This document shows, piece by piece, positions 16,935 to 25,499 of a DNA stretch of 64,000 bases. The notes under the pieces were generated by a model. That model searched no databases. It saw only the letters and a program-made list of their open reading frames with translations, and was not told the origin of the DNA. Location: the NCBI GenBank assembly GCA_021848385.1, contig JAJZUQ010000005.1, positions 33,885-97,884 on the forward strand, in the 5' to 3' direction. The position numbers were made by a program, and so were the translations under genes. Position 1 is the stretch's first letter, and each line of letters begins with the position of its first letter. Source of the DNA: Deltaproteobacteria bacterium (GTDB lineage: Bacteria; Desulfobacterota; Desulfuromonadia; Geobacterales; Geobacteraceae).

Positions 16935-17843
16935 TTATTCGGTGGAGAGTATCTGCAGGAGATGCTCAGGTTCCCAGATCGCCTCGCGCAGCTTTCCTTT
17001 CATCTCGTCCAGTTGCTCCAGGGCCTGTTCTTTGGTCAGCTTGCCGCTCCGGTAGAGGAGCCGCAGGTTCTTGCGCACCGCTTCGGCGGTCACCAGCGCC
17101 CGTTCGCCGGTGGGGTCGGCGTGGAAGTAGCGTGACCCCTCCATCTCGTTGAGGAAGTCGAACACCGCCTCCTGGGCGAGCCCCATGTACTCCTCCCGGT
17201 CGCTCTCGTCCAGGTTGTAGCGGGAGGTGTCGCTCAAGGTCTGCAGCACCTGCTGCCACTTTTCCAGCCGGCTCACCAGGAGGATGGAGTTGAAGATCCG
17301 CTTGTTGGTGCCGAAGGAGAAGATGGTGTCCGACAGGACCTTGCGCAGCAGGGCATCGTTGGCCCGGTAGTTCTCCTGGGATACCTTCCGGGCAGTCTCC
17401 CATATCTCCCGCTCCACGAAGTTCTCGAAGCGCATCTCCCAGTAGGCATGCTTCAGGGTCAGGGTGGCGAAGCTCCGCATCACCTTGAACGGGACGAAAT
17501 AGTTGTGGGCTATGGTGTCGGCTGCCAGATGGGAGAGATAGCCGTAGGCGCAGGCCTTCTGGGGATCGGGGCCGGCGTTCTCCAGGATCTTCATCCCCAC
17601 CTGCCAGCGGTGGCAGTGAAGGAGGAAGTGGGTGAATTTCTTGCCGATGGTGATGTCGGCGGCGACGCAGCCGTAGAGGAAGTCGTAGGGGTAGGCTTCA
17701 ATCACGGCAGCTATGGTTGGGCGGATTGCCGTCAGGTTGTTCAGTACCGCCGTTCCCAGCTGCAGGTGAATACCACCCCCCCAGGCCAGGGCGTCGGCGG
17801 GGGTGCATATGATAAGCAGCAGCGCTGCCCCGATGAATAGCAT
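16935..17843 (-). CDS. Secreted zinc-dependent phospholipase C-like protein
   Basis: 302 residues from ATG 17843, with a signal peptide (MLFIGAALLLIICTPADALA) cleaved before Trp. The mature N-terminal Trp-Gly-Gly-Gly with His (WGGGIHLQLG) and the later HCHRW and YLSHLAADTIAHNYF motifs give the Trp/His/Asp zinc pattern of the zinc-dependent phospholipase C / S1-P1 nuclease fold. Frame continues upstream to 18125 but overlaps the divergent UDG gene and lacks signal-peptide sense, so the shorter form is taken. Substrate unproven. Its stop abuts the heptamer array. Confidence 0.85.
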   Translation of the reverse strand: MLFIGAALLLIICTPADALAWGGGIHLQLGTAVLNNLTAIRPTIAAVIEAYPYDFLYGCVAADITIGKKFTHFLLHCHRWQVGMKILENAGPDPQKACAYGYLSHLAADTIAHNYFVPFKVMRSFATLTLKHAYWEMRFENFVEREIWETARKVSQENYRANDALLRKVLSDTIFSFGTNKRIFNSILLVSRLEKWQQVLQTLSDTSRYNLDESDREEYMGLAQEAVFDFLNEMEGSRYFHADPTGERALVTAEAVRKNLRLLYRSGKLTKEQALEQLDEMKGKLREAIWEPEHLLQILSTE

Positions 17844-17890
17844 AGGGGTAAATGATATTGAATATTTACGCAAATGTAAAGGGGTTTGGG

Positions 17891-18646
17891 ATGACGGCGG
17901 ATGGATCGGCGGCCGATCTGGTCGCCTCGTTGAAGGGGTACCTGGAGGAGTTGCGGGAAAGCGGTGTGGATGGGCTGTCGTGGGCTTCCGTACAGGAGCG
18001 GGCCGGAGTTGAACCGGCAACCGAGGCGGTTGTGCCTGGTGAAGTTGCAACTTCCCGGGAAGGTGAAACTCTCGAACAGATCCGTGCGGAGCTGGGAGAG
18101 TGCCAGCGCTGCCCCCTCTGCACAAGGAGGACCAACCTGGTGTTCGGAACCGGAAATCCCGGGGCCCGTCTCCTCTTTGTCGGCGAGGCCCCCGGCCGGG
18201 ATGAGGATCTTCAGGGGGAGCCGTTCGTGGGTGAGGCGGGACAGATTCTGAACCGTATCATTACCCGCATGGGGCTGAAGCGCGAGGATGTTTACATCTG
18301 CAATGTCCTCAAGTGCCGTCCGCCCGGGAACCGCAACCCGGAACCAGCCGAGATCGAACAATGCGGGCCGTTCCTCCTCCGCCAGGTGCAGGCGATCGCT
18401 CCGGAGATTATCGTTGCGCTCGGCACATTCGCTGCCCAGACCCTTCTGGGGACCAAGGCCCCCATCTCCAAGCTGCGCGGCACGTTCCACGATTACCACG
18501 GCATCCCCCTCATGCCGACCTTTCACCCTTCTTTTCTTCTGCACAACAAAAAGGATACGGGTAAATTCTGGGACGTCTGGGATGACATGGTAAAAGTACT
18601 GGGGAAACTTGATATGCCGGTACCTGACGTGAAGCGGAAAGAGTGA
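17891..18646 (+). CDS. Uracil-DNA glycosylase, family 4 (iron-sulfur)
   Basis: 251 residues. The 4Fe-4S Cys pair sits in CQRCPLCTRR; the catalytic and base-binding motifs are GEAPGRDEDLQGEPFVGEAG, ICNVLKCRPPGNRNP and PTFHPSFLL. It removes uracil from DNA arising by cytosine deamination. About 80 N-terminal residues precede the core, longer than thermophile enzymes but usual for proteobacteria. ATG 17891 follows AAAGGGG; the 47-base gap to the divergent phospholipase-like gene must hold promoters for both. Confidence 0.93.
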   Translation: MTADGSAADLVASLKGYLEELRESGVDGLSWASVQERAGVEPATEAVVPGEVATSREGETLEQIRAELGECQRCPLCTRRTNLVFGTGNPGARLLFVGEAPGRDEDLQGEPFVGEAGQILNRIITRMGLKREDVYICNVLKCRPPGNRNPEPAEIEQCGPFLLRQVQAIAPEIIVALGTFAAQTLLGTKAPISKLRGTFHDYHGIPLMPTFHPSFLLHNKKDTGKFWDVWDDMVKVLGKLDMPVPDVKRKE

Positions 18647-18650
18647 ATAG

Positions 18651-18739
18651 AATAACCCCTCCCGACCTCCCCTTAACTTAAGGGGAGGAGATGGATGTGC
18701 CCCCCCTCTTAAGATAAGAGGGGGAAGGGGGGAGTTATA
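18651..18739 (+). repeat. Nested palindromic intergenic repeat
   Basis: Two inner palindromes (CTCCCCTTAACTTAAGGGGAG and CCCCTCTTAAGATAAGAGGGG) are enclosed by outer arms ATAACCCCTCCC and GGGGGGAGTTAT, so the whole can form a cruciform. It lies between UDG and thioesterase genes and resembles extragenic palindromic repeats. It could also end transcription. Confidence 0.7.
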
Positions 18740-18772
18740 ATTTGTGAAGTTATGCGTTTCAAAGGAGGGACC

Positions 18773-19213
18773 GTGTACAAGAAAGTCTACGAAGAGCCGA
18801 TGATCGCCGGTGCGCCGCTGCCGTTCCGATTGCCGGAATGGATTGCCGCCGCACCGTTCGAGGAGTACCTGGGAATGTCGATACTGGAGGCGAAGGATGG
18901 CATGGCGGTGCTGACCATGCCGTTCAAGGTGAAACTGTCCCAGGGGAAGGGGCTCATGCACGGCGGGGCGGTCACATCACTGGCCGACACGGCGGTTGCC
19001 ATGGCGATCAAGAGCGTCCTGCCGGAGGGTACACACTTCGCTACCGTAGAGCTGGGTCTGAAGTTCCATGCCCCGGTGCGGGGAGGAACGGTGAAAGCCG
19101 TAGCGCGGATTGCCGAGCGGGATGAACGGACCATCCGTGGAGAGGCGGAGGTGTTCGACGAGAACGGGACGAAGGTAGCTACCTTTCACTCGATATTCAA
19201 GGTGAAGAAATAA
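18773..19213 (+). CDS. Hotdog-fold thioesterase, PaaI/YdiI family
   Basis: 146 residues. The family core LMHGGAVTSLADTAVAMAI near residue 60 has the conserved HGG and Asp; LGLKFHAPVRGG and RIAERDERTIRGEAEVFD follow. It hydrolyses acyl- or aryl-CoA thioesters in the cytosol. GTG 18773 is taken because AAAGGAGGGA lies just ahead; the ATG at 18752 has no such site. A terminator follows. Confidence 0.88.
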   Translation: MYKKVYEEPMIAGAPLPFRLPEWIAAAPFEEYLGMSILEAKDGMAVLTMPFKVKLSQGKGLMHGGAVTSLADTAVAMAIKSVLPEGTHFATVELGLKFHAPVRGGTVKAVARIAERDERTIRGEAEVFDENGTKVATFHSIFKVKK

Positions 19214-19250
19214 AGCGCAGGCGAGATTACAGGGGTTTGACACGAGAACG

Positions 19251-19282
19251 AAAAAGGGCATCCACGCGGATGCCCTTTTTTT
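19251..19282 (+). terminator. Intrinsic terminator after the thioesterase gene
   Basis: AAAAAGGGCATCC pairs with GGATGCCCTTTTTT around ACGC. The A and T flanks allow use from the opposite strand too. Confidence 0.9.
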
Positions 19283-19423
19283 GTGCCGGAATAGTGCGGG
19301 GAGACAATGATCCCAGCAGGCTACCCCATTACATTGATTTGCTCAGTTCGCGGTCCTGGCACGCAATTGTGGCAGGGGTGAATTTAAAACTGGCACCATT
19401 CCGGACAGACCTCAAAATTTTAC

Positions 19424-20722
19424 TCAAGTCTTTCGTGAACCTGCAGCCAGATCCTGGCGAACAAACGTTTCCAGTGACGCATCCAGCATGGTCCGGCGGC
19501 AATCTACGCCGTCGATGCCGCCTGTTTGTAGCTTGCGGAAGAAGCGACAGCCACCGAAGCAGAGCGGCAGGTAGGCACATTCAAGACATTCGTCATTTTT
19601 CCAGACATCAAGGTTGTGCGATTGGCGGTAATCGTTGATCCCTTTGGCCAGAGTGCCGACCCGAAGGTCCTCCTGCCCCATGAAGACCGGGCATTTGTAC
19701 AAGCCGCCGTCATACCCCACCACCAGATCATTGGCAAACTCGATCATACAGGCGCTCGGCTTGATCTTTGCCACCGGGAAGCCCCGCTTTATCAGCTCTC
19801 CACGCAGGTAGACCGCAGCCTCGATGGCCCATGGTTCGGCGGTGCACGCACAGGCCGAGGAGCGGTCACCGCTGACACTGCCGTCGGCCCTGGGCATGAC
19901 CGGTGAAAAAGAGACCTCCTTCAAGCGGGCAGGTTCGATGCCAGCCGCGATCATCATCTCCAGCAGTTCCGGAAAGCGCTGGTAATTGTCGCGGGTGTAG
20001 TTGCCACCCAGGTCGATGGCAACCAGCCTGTGCACTTCGACAAAGTTGGCCATGATAGTCGCAAAGCTCCCCTTTCCGGAGACGAATGGCCGCTGGGCAT
20101 CGTGGATGTCGGGGGGGCCGTCAATGGTGAGGCGAACAGCAGAAAGGCCGAGCGGAAGCAGTTCCTCCACCAAGCTCCGGGTTAGCAGGACCCCGTTTGA
20201 GAACATATTGAAGGCAAAACCGACGCCATGACGGTCGGCGGTATCCCTCAGGCTTGAGGCGATCTCGTGCAGCAGGTCGAGTCGCATCAAGGCTTCGCCG
20301 CCGTAAAAATCCACGGTTACATCCAACCCCTCGGCCATCCGCTCGGTCAGTCGCTGCACCAGCAGATCGGCGGTGGGTGCGTTCATCACGAAACGGCCCC
20401 GGAATGGTTCTTCGTAACAGTAGGGACATGCCAGGTTGCACTCCAACGTCAGGGTCACCGTTACCTTGAAGCGCCGGCTCTTGCTGTTCAGCTCGTTGAA
20501 GGTTTCCCTCATTTCCTCCCGCTCAGCGTCCCGGTCCGAAACCAGCACCCCCAGACGGGCAAAAGCCTCCCTCTCCCAGTCGGACAGTTCGCCGCCATCG
20601 GTAAGCCGTTGCCAGAGGGACTCCGACAGTTCCAGCACAGCACAGCGTCGGGTGGCGACCAATAGTATCCGTCCTGGTCTTTCGGGAGAGGAGTAGGTTT
20701 TCAGATACCTGGAAAGGTGCAT
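19424..20722 (-). CDS. Geopeptide radical SAM/SPASM maturase
   Basis: 432 residues. An N-terminal region of about 90 residues (CAVLELSESLWQRLTDG) resembles peptide-recognition segments of RiPP maturases. The radical SAM cluster motif CNLACPYCYEE is near residue 105, then DFYGGEALMR and the SAM-site LTIDGP. A C-terminal SPASM region carries six to seven Cys (CMIEF, LYKCP, CLECAYLPLCFGGC, DCRR) for auxiliary FeS clusters. It matches what is known as the putative geopeptide maturase family of Geobacter. A matching precursor gene lies 182 bases upstream on the same strand, separated by a hairpin. The modification chemistry is not known; SPASM relatives form thioether or C-C crosslinks or epimerise residues. 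Only AAGGG serves as a weak ribosome site. Confidence 0.9.
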   Translation of the reverse strand: MHLSRYLKTYSSPERPGRILLVATRRCAVLELSESLWQRLTDGGELSDWEREAFARLGVLVSDRDAEREEMRETFNELNSKSRRFKVTVTLTLECNLACPYCYEEPFRGRFVMNAPTADLLVQRLTERMAEGLDVTVDFYGGEALMRLDLLHEIASSLRDTADRHGVGFAFNMFSNGVLLTRSLVEELLPLGLSAVRLTIDGPPDIHDAQRPFVSGKGSFATIMANFVEVHRLVAIDLGGNYTRDNYQRFPELLEMMIAAGIEPARLKEVSFSPVMPRADGSVSGDRSSACACTAEPWAIEAAVYLRGELIKRGFPVAKIKPSACMIEFANDLVVGYDGGLYKCPVFMGQEDLRVGTLAKGINDYRQSHNLDVWKNDECLECAYLPLCFGGCRFFRKLQTGGIDGVDCRRTMLDASLETFVRQDLAAGSRKT

Positions 20723-20858
20723 GGCAGACCCTTGGTGATTACGTCAAATAACAAAATTGCAACCAACTGAAAGTGAATCTGATATCACCGTAATGCCGCT
20801 TAATTGTTGCTTTCAGGTGACAAGTTGTATGCAGAAACAGCCTCTTTAACCGGTAGGA

Positions 20859-20897
20859 AAACTTAGCGGGGAGTCATTATCACTCCCCGCTAAGTTT
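20859..20897 (-). terminator. Hairpin between precursor and maturase (likely attenuator)
   Basis: A perfect 16-bp stem (AAACTTAGCGGGGAGT and its complement) with a 7-base loop starts eight bases after the precursor stop. The U-run on the leftward strand is short, so partial termination is expected: much precursor mRNA and little maturase mRNA. Confidence 0.75.
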
Positions 20898-20904
20898 CGT
20901 AAAG

Positions 20905-20994
20905 CTAAGCACTTCTGGCTGTATTACCTGAACAGCATCCCTGCACAATTCCCGCTTCCACCCCTTCCTCCAGAATGACTAATTCTTCTTCCAT
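20905..20994 (-). CDS. Geopeptide precursor (29 residues)
   Basis: A short gene read leftward: ATG at 20994, TAG at 20905-20907. The peptide begins MEEELVILEEG and ends GCCSGNTARSA, with an acidic leader and a vicinal Cys-Cys followed by Ser-Gly-Asn-Thr as the likely core. It has an ideal ribosome site, TAAGGAGGTG, six bases before the ATG. It lies directly upstream of the SPASM maturase and matches the description of geopeptides found beside such maturases in Geobacter. No Gly-Gly leader cleavage site, peptidase or exporter is seen nearby. Final structure and function are unknown. Confidence 0.88.
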   Translation of the reverse strand: MEEELVILEEGVEAGIVQGCCSGNTARSA

Positions 20995-21017
20995 GGCTTT
21001 CACCTCCTTATAAAGTT

Positions 21018-21050
21018 CTGGACAAAATAACCAGTAATCTGTTAATTAAC
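21018..21050. promoter_or_regulatory. Palindromes in the geopeptide/TonB divergent control region
   Basis: The 72-base gap between the two divergent starts holds CTGG-N9-CCAG and the perfect palindrome GTTAATTAAC (21041-21050). A shared operator is plausible. Promoter boxes are not clear on either strand. Confidence 0.4.
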
Positions 21051-21066
21051 ATGCATACTCAATGCC

Positions 21067-22965
21067 ATGATTTTCATTAACCGTCTATATAGCCTCCGGG
21101 CGTTATTTGTTGCCGTTGCATTGGCAGCCTTCCTCGCGCCCAGTCAGGTGCTCGCTGCGGGTGAGGGTGACAACACAGACATCCTGAACCTGGGAGATAA
21201 TCTCCAGGAACAGCTCCTTACCACCTCCCGTGCTCCTCGCCCTATTTCCAAAATCGCCGAAAATGTCACCGTTATCACTGCCGCTGATATCGAGCGCCTC
21301 AACGCCCATACCCTGGCCGAGGTTTTACAGACCGTACCCGGTATCCACCTTGACCAGATCCAGACCCCAGGCAATTCGGTTTTCTTCAACCTACAGGGGA
21401 TCATCAACAGGCATGTCCTAGTTCAGATCGACGGCGTCCCCCAGAACTTCATAAGTGCAGACAATATTGCCGAGCTCGGCGCCATCCCGGTGCAGATGAT
21501 CGAAAGGGTCGAGATCATCAAGGGGGCTGCATCTTCATCATGGGGCTCGGGCTTGGGAGGGGTTGTCAATATTATTACCAAGTCGCCAGACCCGGAGCGC
21601 AAGGCGGGCGGCATGGTGTCAGGCTCCATCGGCTCCAGCTATACGGCCGACAGTCGTGGGGAGATTAGCGGCACCGTCAACCGGTTCGGCTACTACCTGA
21701 CTGGCGGCAATCTCCGTTCGGATGGCCTTGTCTCCGGCACCCAGGTACGTTTCAATCACGGATTTGGCAAACTTACCTATGACCTGGGCACCAAAGGGAA
21801 CATAGCTCTGGGGTTTGACCTGCGAGACAAACGGACAGGTCTTGAGGATTCAATAGCCTATAATTACCATGACAGCAGCGACACCCGCTATGCATCCGGC
21901 TATCTTAATCTGCGCTATGCCCTGGCCGATGACCTGAACCTGACCCTGAACAGCTACGGCGGTCGTCGTTTCTTGACTGCCAAATGGGGGGAACTAACCA
22001 GTTCAACCCTCTGGAGAGATTACTCTACCCGGGAAATTTACCGGGGAGCGAATCTGGGGCTTACCTGGGGCACCTCTGATAACAACCTGAGCGCCGGAGT
22101 CGAATACGAGCGCAATGACCTGCACAACCGGGAGCTTGTCTGGCTTGACCCTGTTGACAATTTCGATATAGCCATGGACCGCTGGTCCGGTTATCTCAAT
22201 GGAATCTGGACCCTTGGCCGCCTCAGCATCCTCCCCGGCTTCCGTTTTGACCACACCAACCTGCTGGACGACGCTTACAGTTATTCCCTGGGCCTCACCT
22301 ACCGGCTGACCGACAGCACCACCCTGCGGACCTATGCCGCAAGGGGCTATGGGATGCCGATTGTCAGTAATCTGTCTTTTCTCAACGGCATACATAGTAA
22401 TCAGAATATCCAGACCGTGCAGGCCGGTTTTGAAACCACCTCCATCCCCTACCTCTGGTTGAAGGGTACCCTGTTCTACAACAATATCTGGAATATCCAG
22501 GATTTTGATCTCAGCACAAATCCGGTAACTGTAACCCTGCACGAACAGGTGCGCCAGGGGGCGGAACTGGAACTGCGCACCTCGCCGCTGTATGGCCTCT
22601 CCCTGACCGGTGGCTATACGTATTCCGATTCGTGGGACAAGGCCACCAAGGCGGAGCTGACCAGTACCAACAGCGGGCCGCGTCAGAATATCAAGCTGGG
22701 GCTGAACTACGACAACAACGATTTGGGGCTGCGGGGTACCCTGTCCGGCAACTTCGTCAAGTGGAACGTGCCAGCCGACCAAAACCCTCATCTGTCGGCA
22801 ATGATCTGGAACTTGCACCTGAACTGGAAGCCATTCCAGAAGCATGAAAGTGCCCCGGAACTGTTCTTCTCGATCAACAACATCTTTAACGGTAGCCAGT
22901 ATATAGTTGATTTCAAGCCGAATGCTCCACGCTGGTTCGAGGGCGGAGTGAGGGTGAAGTTCTGA
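21067..22965 (+). CDS. TonB-dependent outer-membrane receptor
   Basis: 632 residues. A signal peptide (to about residue 30, ending QVLAAG) is followed by a plug domain (about 55-170: ITAADIERLNAHTLAEVLQT, GAASSSWGSGLGGVVNIIT) and a beta barrel with a C-terminal aromatic (GGVRVKF). Such receptors import scarce ligands with energy from TonB. It starts 72 bases from the divergent geopeptide gene and overlaps the next gene by one base. Ligand unknown; siderophore, cobalamin and peptide are all possible. No clear ribosome site is seen before the ATG. Confidence 0.93.
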   Translation: MIFINRLYSLRALFVAVALAAFLAPSQVLAAGEGDNTDILNLGDNLQEQLLTTSRAPRPISKIAENVTVITAADIERLNAHTLAEVLQTVPGIHLDQIQTPGNSVFFNLQGIINRHVLVQIDGVPQNFISADNIAELGAIPVQMIERVEIIKGAASSSWGSGLGGVVNIITKSPDPERKAGGMVSGSIGSSYTADSRGEISGTVNRFGYYLTGGNLRSDGLVSGTQVRFNHGFGKLTYDLGTKGNIALGFDLRDKRTGLEDSIAYNYHDSSDTRYASGYLNLRYALADDLNLTLNSYGGRRFLTAKWGELTSSTLWRDYSTREIYRGANLGLTWGTSDNNLSAGVEYERNDLHNRELVWLDPVDNFDIAMDRWSGYLNGIWTLGRLSILPGFRFDHTNLLDDAYSYSLGLTYRLTDSTTLRTYAARGYGMPIVSNLSFLNGIHSNQNIQTVQAGFETTSIPYLWLKGTLFYNNIWNIQDFDLSTNPVTVTLHEQVRQGAELELRTSPLYGLSLTGGYTYSDSWDKATKAELTSTNSGPRQNIKLGLNYDNNDLGLRGTLSGNFVKWNVPADQNPHLSAMIWNLHLNWKPFQKHESAPELFFSINNIFNGSQYIVDFKPNAPRWFEGGVRVKF

Positions 22966-23813
22966 TGCGGCGCCTTCTCTTAGTCATAATTGCCCTGGCG
23001 ACCTTGCTCCCCTCCCTGGCTCAGGCCTATGAAGTCCTGGTACTCCAGAGCAGCCACAATGTCGGCTACGAACAGGCGCTGAAAGGCTTCCGGAGTGACT
23101 GCAACGCCTCACAGCGCGTGGTCGTGCTGTCCGACTATGCCGAAGTTGACGTCGTCCGGATTGTGCGGGAGGATCGCCCCCGGCTGATCCTGGCCATAGG
23201 GGACGCGGCCCTGGCTGCGACCCGCAGGATCACCCAGACGCCGGTGGTCGCGGTAATGTCACTTGGCATCGGCACAAGGGCCAATCTGACCGGCATCACG
23301 ATGTTTGCCCCTCCCGAGAAATATTGTAATCTGTTCAAACAGTTGAAGGTGCATAATGTCGGTGTCATCCATAATCCCGGCAAGACCGGCTGGTATCTGG
23401 ACAAGGCCCAGAAGGCCGCTGAGAAGGCTGGCATCAAGCTGAACGTGCGCAGGGTTGAGTCCCCCCGGGAGACCCTGGCCCAGCTCGGCTCGCTGGCCGG
23501 AAAGGTCGATGCCCTCTGGATGTTCCCCGACACTACGGCGGTCACCCGCGAAACGGCTGAGGCCTATTTCCGTTTTGGCCAGCACCAAGCGGTGCCGGTC
23601 GTTTCCTTTGCCGCGAGTTATCTCGGGTTGGGCGCTGCTGCGGCAGTTGACATTGACTCCACCGAAATGGGACGGCAGGCCGGTGACATGGCCAATGCAC
23701 TCCTCCGTGGAGCTCGTATCGACGAAATCCCCCGCCAGGCTCCACGCGGCACAAAGTACAGGATCAACCAGAATGTTCTGGGAAAGCTTGATATCAACGA
23801 GACAACGGAGTAA
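22965..23813 (+). CDS. Periplasmic ABC-type substrate-binding protein (ABC_sub_bind family)
   Basis: 282 residues with a signal peptide (MRRLLLVIIALATLLPSLA). The mature protein has the type I periplasmic-binding fold of the PF04392 group: VLQSSHNVGYEQALKGF, LILAIGDAALAATRR, VGVIHNPGKTGW, ALWMFPDTTAVT. No permease or ATPase gene adjoins, so it is more likely to present a ligand to the following sensor kinase than to feed a transporter. The ATG shares its A with the TGA of the TonB receptor, giving translational coupling. Confidence 0.88.
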   Translation: MRRLLLVIIALATLLPSLAQAYEVLVLQSSHNVGYEQALKGFRSDCNASQRVVVLSDYAEVDVVRIVREDRPRLILAIGDAALAATRRITQTPVVAVMSLGIGTRANLTGITMFAPPEKYCNLFKQLKVHNVGVIHNPGKTGWYLDKAQKAAEKAGIKLNVRRVESPRETLAQLGSLAGKVDALWMFPDTTAVTRETAEAYFRFGQHQAVPVVSFAASYLGLGAAAAVDIDSTEMGRQAGDMANALLRGARIDEIPRQAPRGTKYRINQNVLGKLDINETTE

Positions 23814-23839
23814 CCTAGCGAAACAGCGAGGGACTATCC

Positions 23840-25237
23840 ATGCTACCATACATGCGGCCGTTAGACTTTCGATCAAGTTTCCAGTACCGGCTCTTCCGTG
23901 TTTTTACCCTCCTGACCGCCCTCATCGCCATTGTCTTTTTGACCGTCTACGTCACAATTGAAATCAGAAATCAACGGGCGCATATCTCCGCACAACTCCA
24001 TCTGCAGGCGCAACACCTGGCCGAAACCATTCGCCTGCCCCTTTATGCCGAGAACCGCGCCGTCCTCCAGCAGTTTGCCGAAGGGTCTGTTCACCAGATC
24101 TCCGGATTGCGGGGCGTGGTGATTACTTCAGGTAATGGCAAGGTGCTGACAAATCTACAGCTGCCGGGAAGCAAAGCCGATGTGATCGAAGAAACGGTTG
24201 AGGTCCGGAGCGATGTCCTGACCACCTCTCCTGAATCGGCCATCAGCGGAGGAACTGAACCTGGCCCGACTTTAATCGGCAGGGTCAGTCTGAAGCGGAG
24301 CACGGAAGACCTGCACTTGATGTCTTACCGGCTTGTCGCGATTTCATGTGCCTTGGCGGTAGGGTTCTGGCTCACGGTTTCCCTGATCTGTTACCTTGTT
24401 CTCAGGCGGGTAACCAAATCTTTCAACGCTCTCATGCAGGGGATACATACCATGCAGAGCGGTGATTTATCTGCCCGTATCAACGTTGTTTCCGACGATG
24501 AGCCGGGCAGGGCGGCCAGTGCCGTCAATGATCTGGCAAACGCCCTGGAGGCACGAACCATTGAACTCGAGAATGCCAATCAGGAGTTAGAGGCGTTTAA
24601 CTACTCGGTTTCCCATGATTTACGCAAGCCCCTGACGGTCATCTATTCTTACTGCCAGTTTATCCAGGAGTTCTGCAGCCACAATCTGGATACTCAGTGC
24701 CGTGAATATCTGCGAGAGATCGGCGAGGGGAGCCAGCGCATGAACCAGCTCATCGACACTCTGCTCGAATTCGCCTCTCTCAAACGCAGTGAACTTCACC
24801 ATGAAAATGTTGACCTGAGCGAGATTGCTCGCAATGCTGCCAAGGGACTGGTTTTGATAGAACCCCACCGCAGGGTCTCGCTCCGTATTAACGAAGGCAT
24901 TACCGTCAAGGGAGACAGGGATTTACTCCAGGTGGCCATGGATAACCTCTTGGGCAACGCCTGGAAGTTCACCCGCAAGAGGGAAGAGGCGGTAATCGAA
25001 TTTGGCATGATGGAAGACGAAGGAAAGCCGACCTATTATGTCCGGGACAACGGGAACGGCTTCAACATGACGGATGCGAACAAGCTGTTCATCCCGTTTC
25101 ATCGCCTACCCGGAACAGGTGTCGATGGCCACGGCATCGGCCTTGCGACGGTAGAGCGGATAATAATGCGTCATGGTGGGCGGATCTGGGCAGAGGGTGA
25201 GCCGGAAAAAGGAGCGACTTTTTATTTTACTCTCTAA
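23840..25237 (+). CDS. Membrane sensor histidine kinase (HAMP, phytochrome-type kinase core)
   Basis: 465 residues. Membrane helix one is about 15-38 (VFTLLTALIAIVFLTVYVTI), an extracytoplasmic sensor domain of about 110 residues follows (CHASE8-like in wording), then helix two (about 165-190), a HAMP domain (RRVTKSFNALMQGI), an H-box FNYSVSHDLRKPLTVI and an HATPase with DNGNGFN and GHGIGLATV. GCGAGGG precedes the ATG. It ends the TonB receptor, binding protein, kinase transcript. No response regulator is adjacent; the NtrC-type regulator at 27200 is the nearest candidate. Confidence 0.92.
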   Translation: MLPYMRPLDFRSSFQYRLFRVFTLLTALIAIVFLTVYVTIEIRNQRAHISAQLHLQAQHLAETIRLPLYAENRAVLQQFAEGSVHQISGLRGVVITSGNGKVLTNLQLPGSKADVIEETVEVRSDVLTTSPESAISGGTEPGPTLIGRVSLKRSTEDLHLMSYRLVAISCALAVGFWLTVSLICYLVLRRVTKSFNALMQGIHTMQSGDLSARINVVSDDEPGRAASAVNDLANALEARTIELENANQELEAFNYSVSHDLRKPLTVIYSYCQFIQEFCSHNLDTQCREYLREIGEGSQRMNQLIDTLLEFASLKRSELHHENVDLSEIARNAAKGLVLIEPHRRVSLRINEGITVKGDRDLLQVAMDNLLGNAWKFTRKREEAVIEFGMMEDEGKPTYYVRDNGNGFNMTDANKLFIPFHRLPGTGVDGHGIGLATVERIIMRHGGRIWAEGEPEKGATFYFTL

Positions 25238-25295
25238 CCTTCCTCCGCATTAATCGTAGCCATAAATCCGGCGTAAAAAACTGCACCGGATGCAT

Positions 25296-25333
25296 AAAAG
25301 CCCCACAAACTATTCACGCTTGAGGGGCTTTTC
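25296..25333. terminator. Terminator after the sensor kinase
   Basis: AAAAGCCCC and GGGGCTTTT form a stem around a 19-base loop. The symmetric A and T runs allow use on both strands. The remainder of 25334-25499 holds no recognisable gene; a decayed frame at 25385-25500 is noted among the findings. Confidence 0.7.
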
Positions 25334-25499
25334 ATATATAAGCGGGGAGGGTGCGTAGCAACATTGATCGAGGTTCCAATTTACCTGCTGGAGAATCGCA
25401 GAATCCCACATTGAGGACATTACTCCCACCTTCGACAAAGTGGGCAATTGGACCGGGAAGAGCGAAGGGAGTCTGATCTCCTTCGGACAGCACGATTAA

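Noticed and set aside
17741..18961. Antisense frame of 406 codons across UDG and thioesterase genes
   Set aside because: It spans two well-supported genes and the palindromic repeat between them and has no recognisable domain.
19345..19375. TGGCACGCAATTGTGGCA as a sigma-54 promoter
   Set aside because: The -12 GC is missing at the required distance and no gene follows on that strand.
20799..20811. Single CTTAATTGTTG motif resembling the 27-kb iterons
   Set aside because: Only one copy with no spacing pattern; chance in AT-rich DNA is enough.
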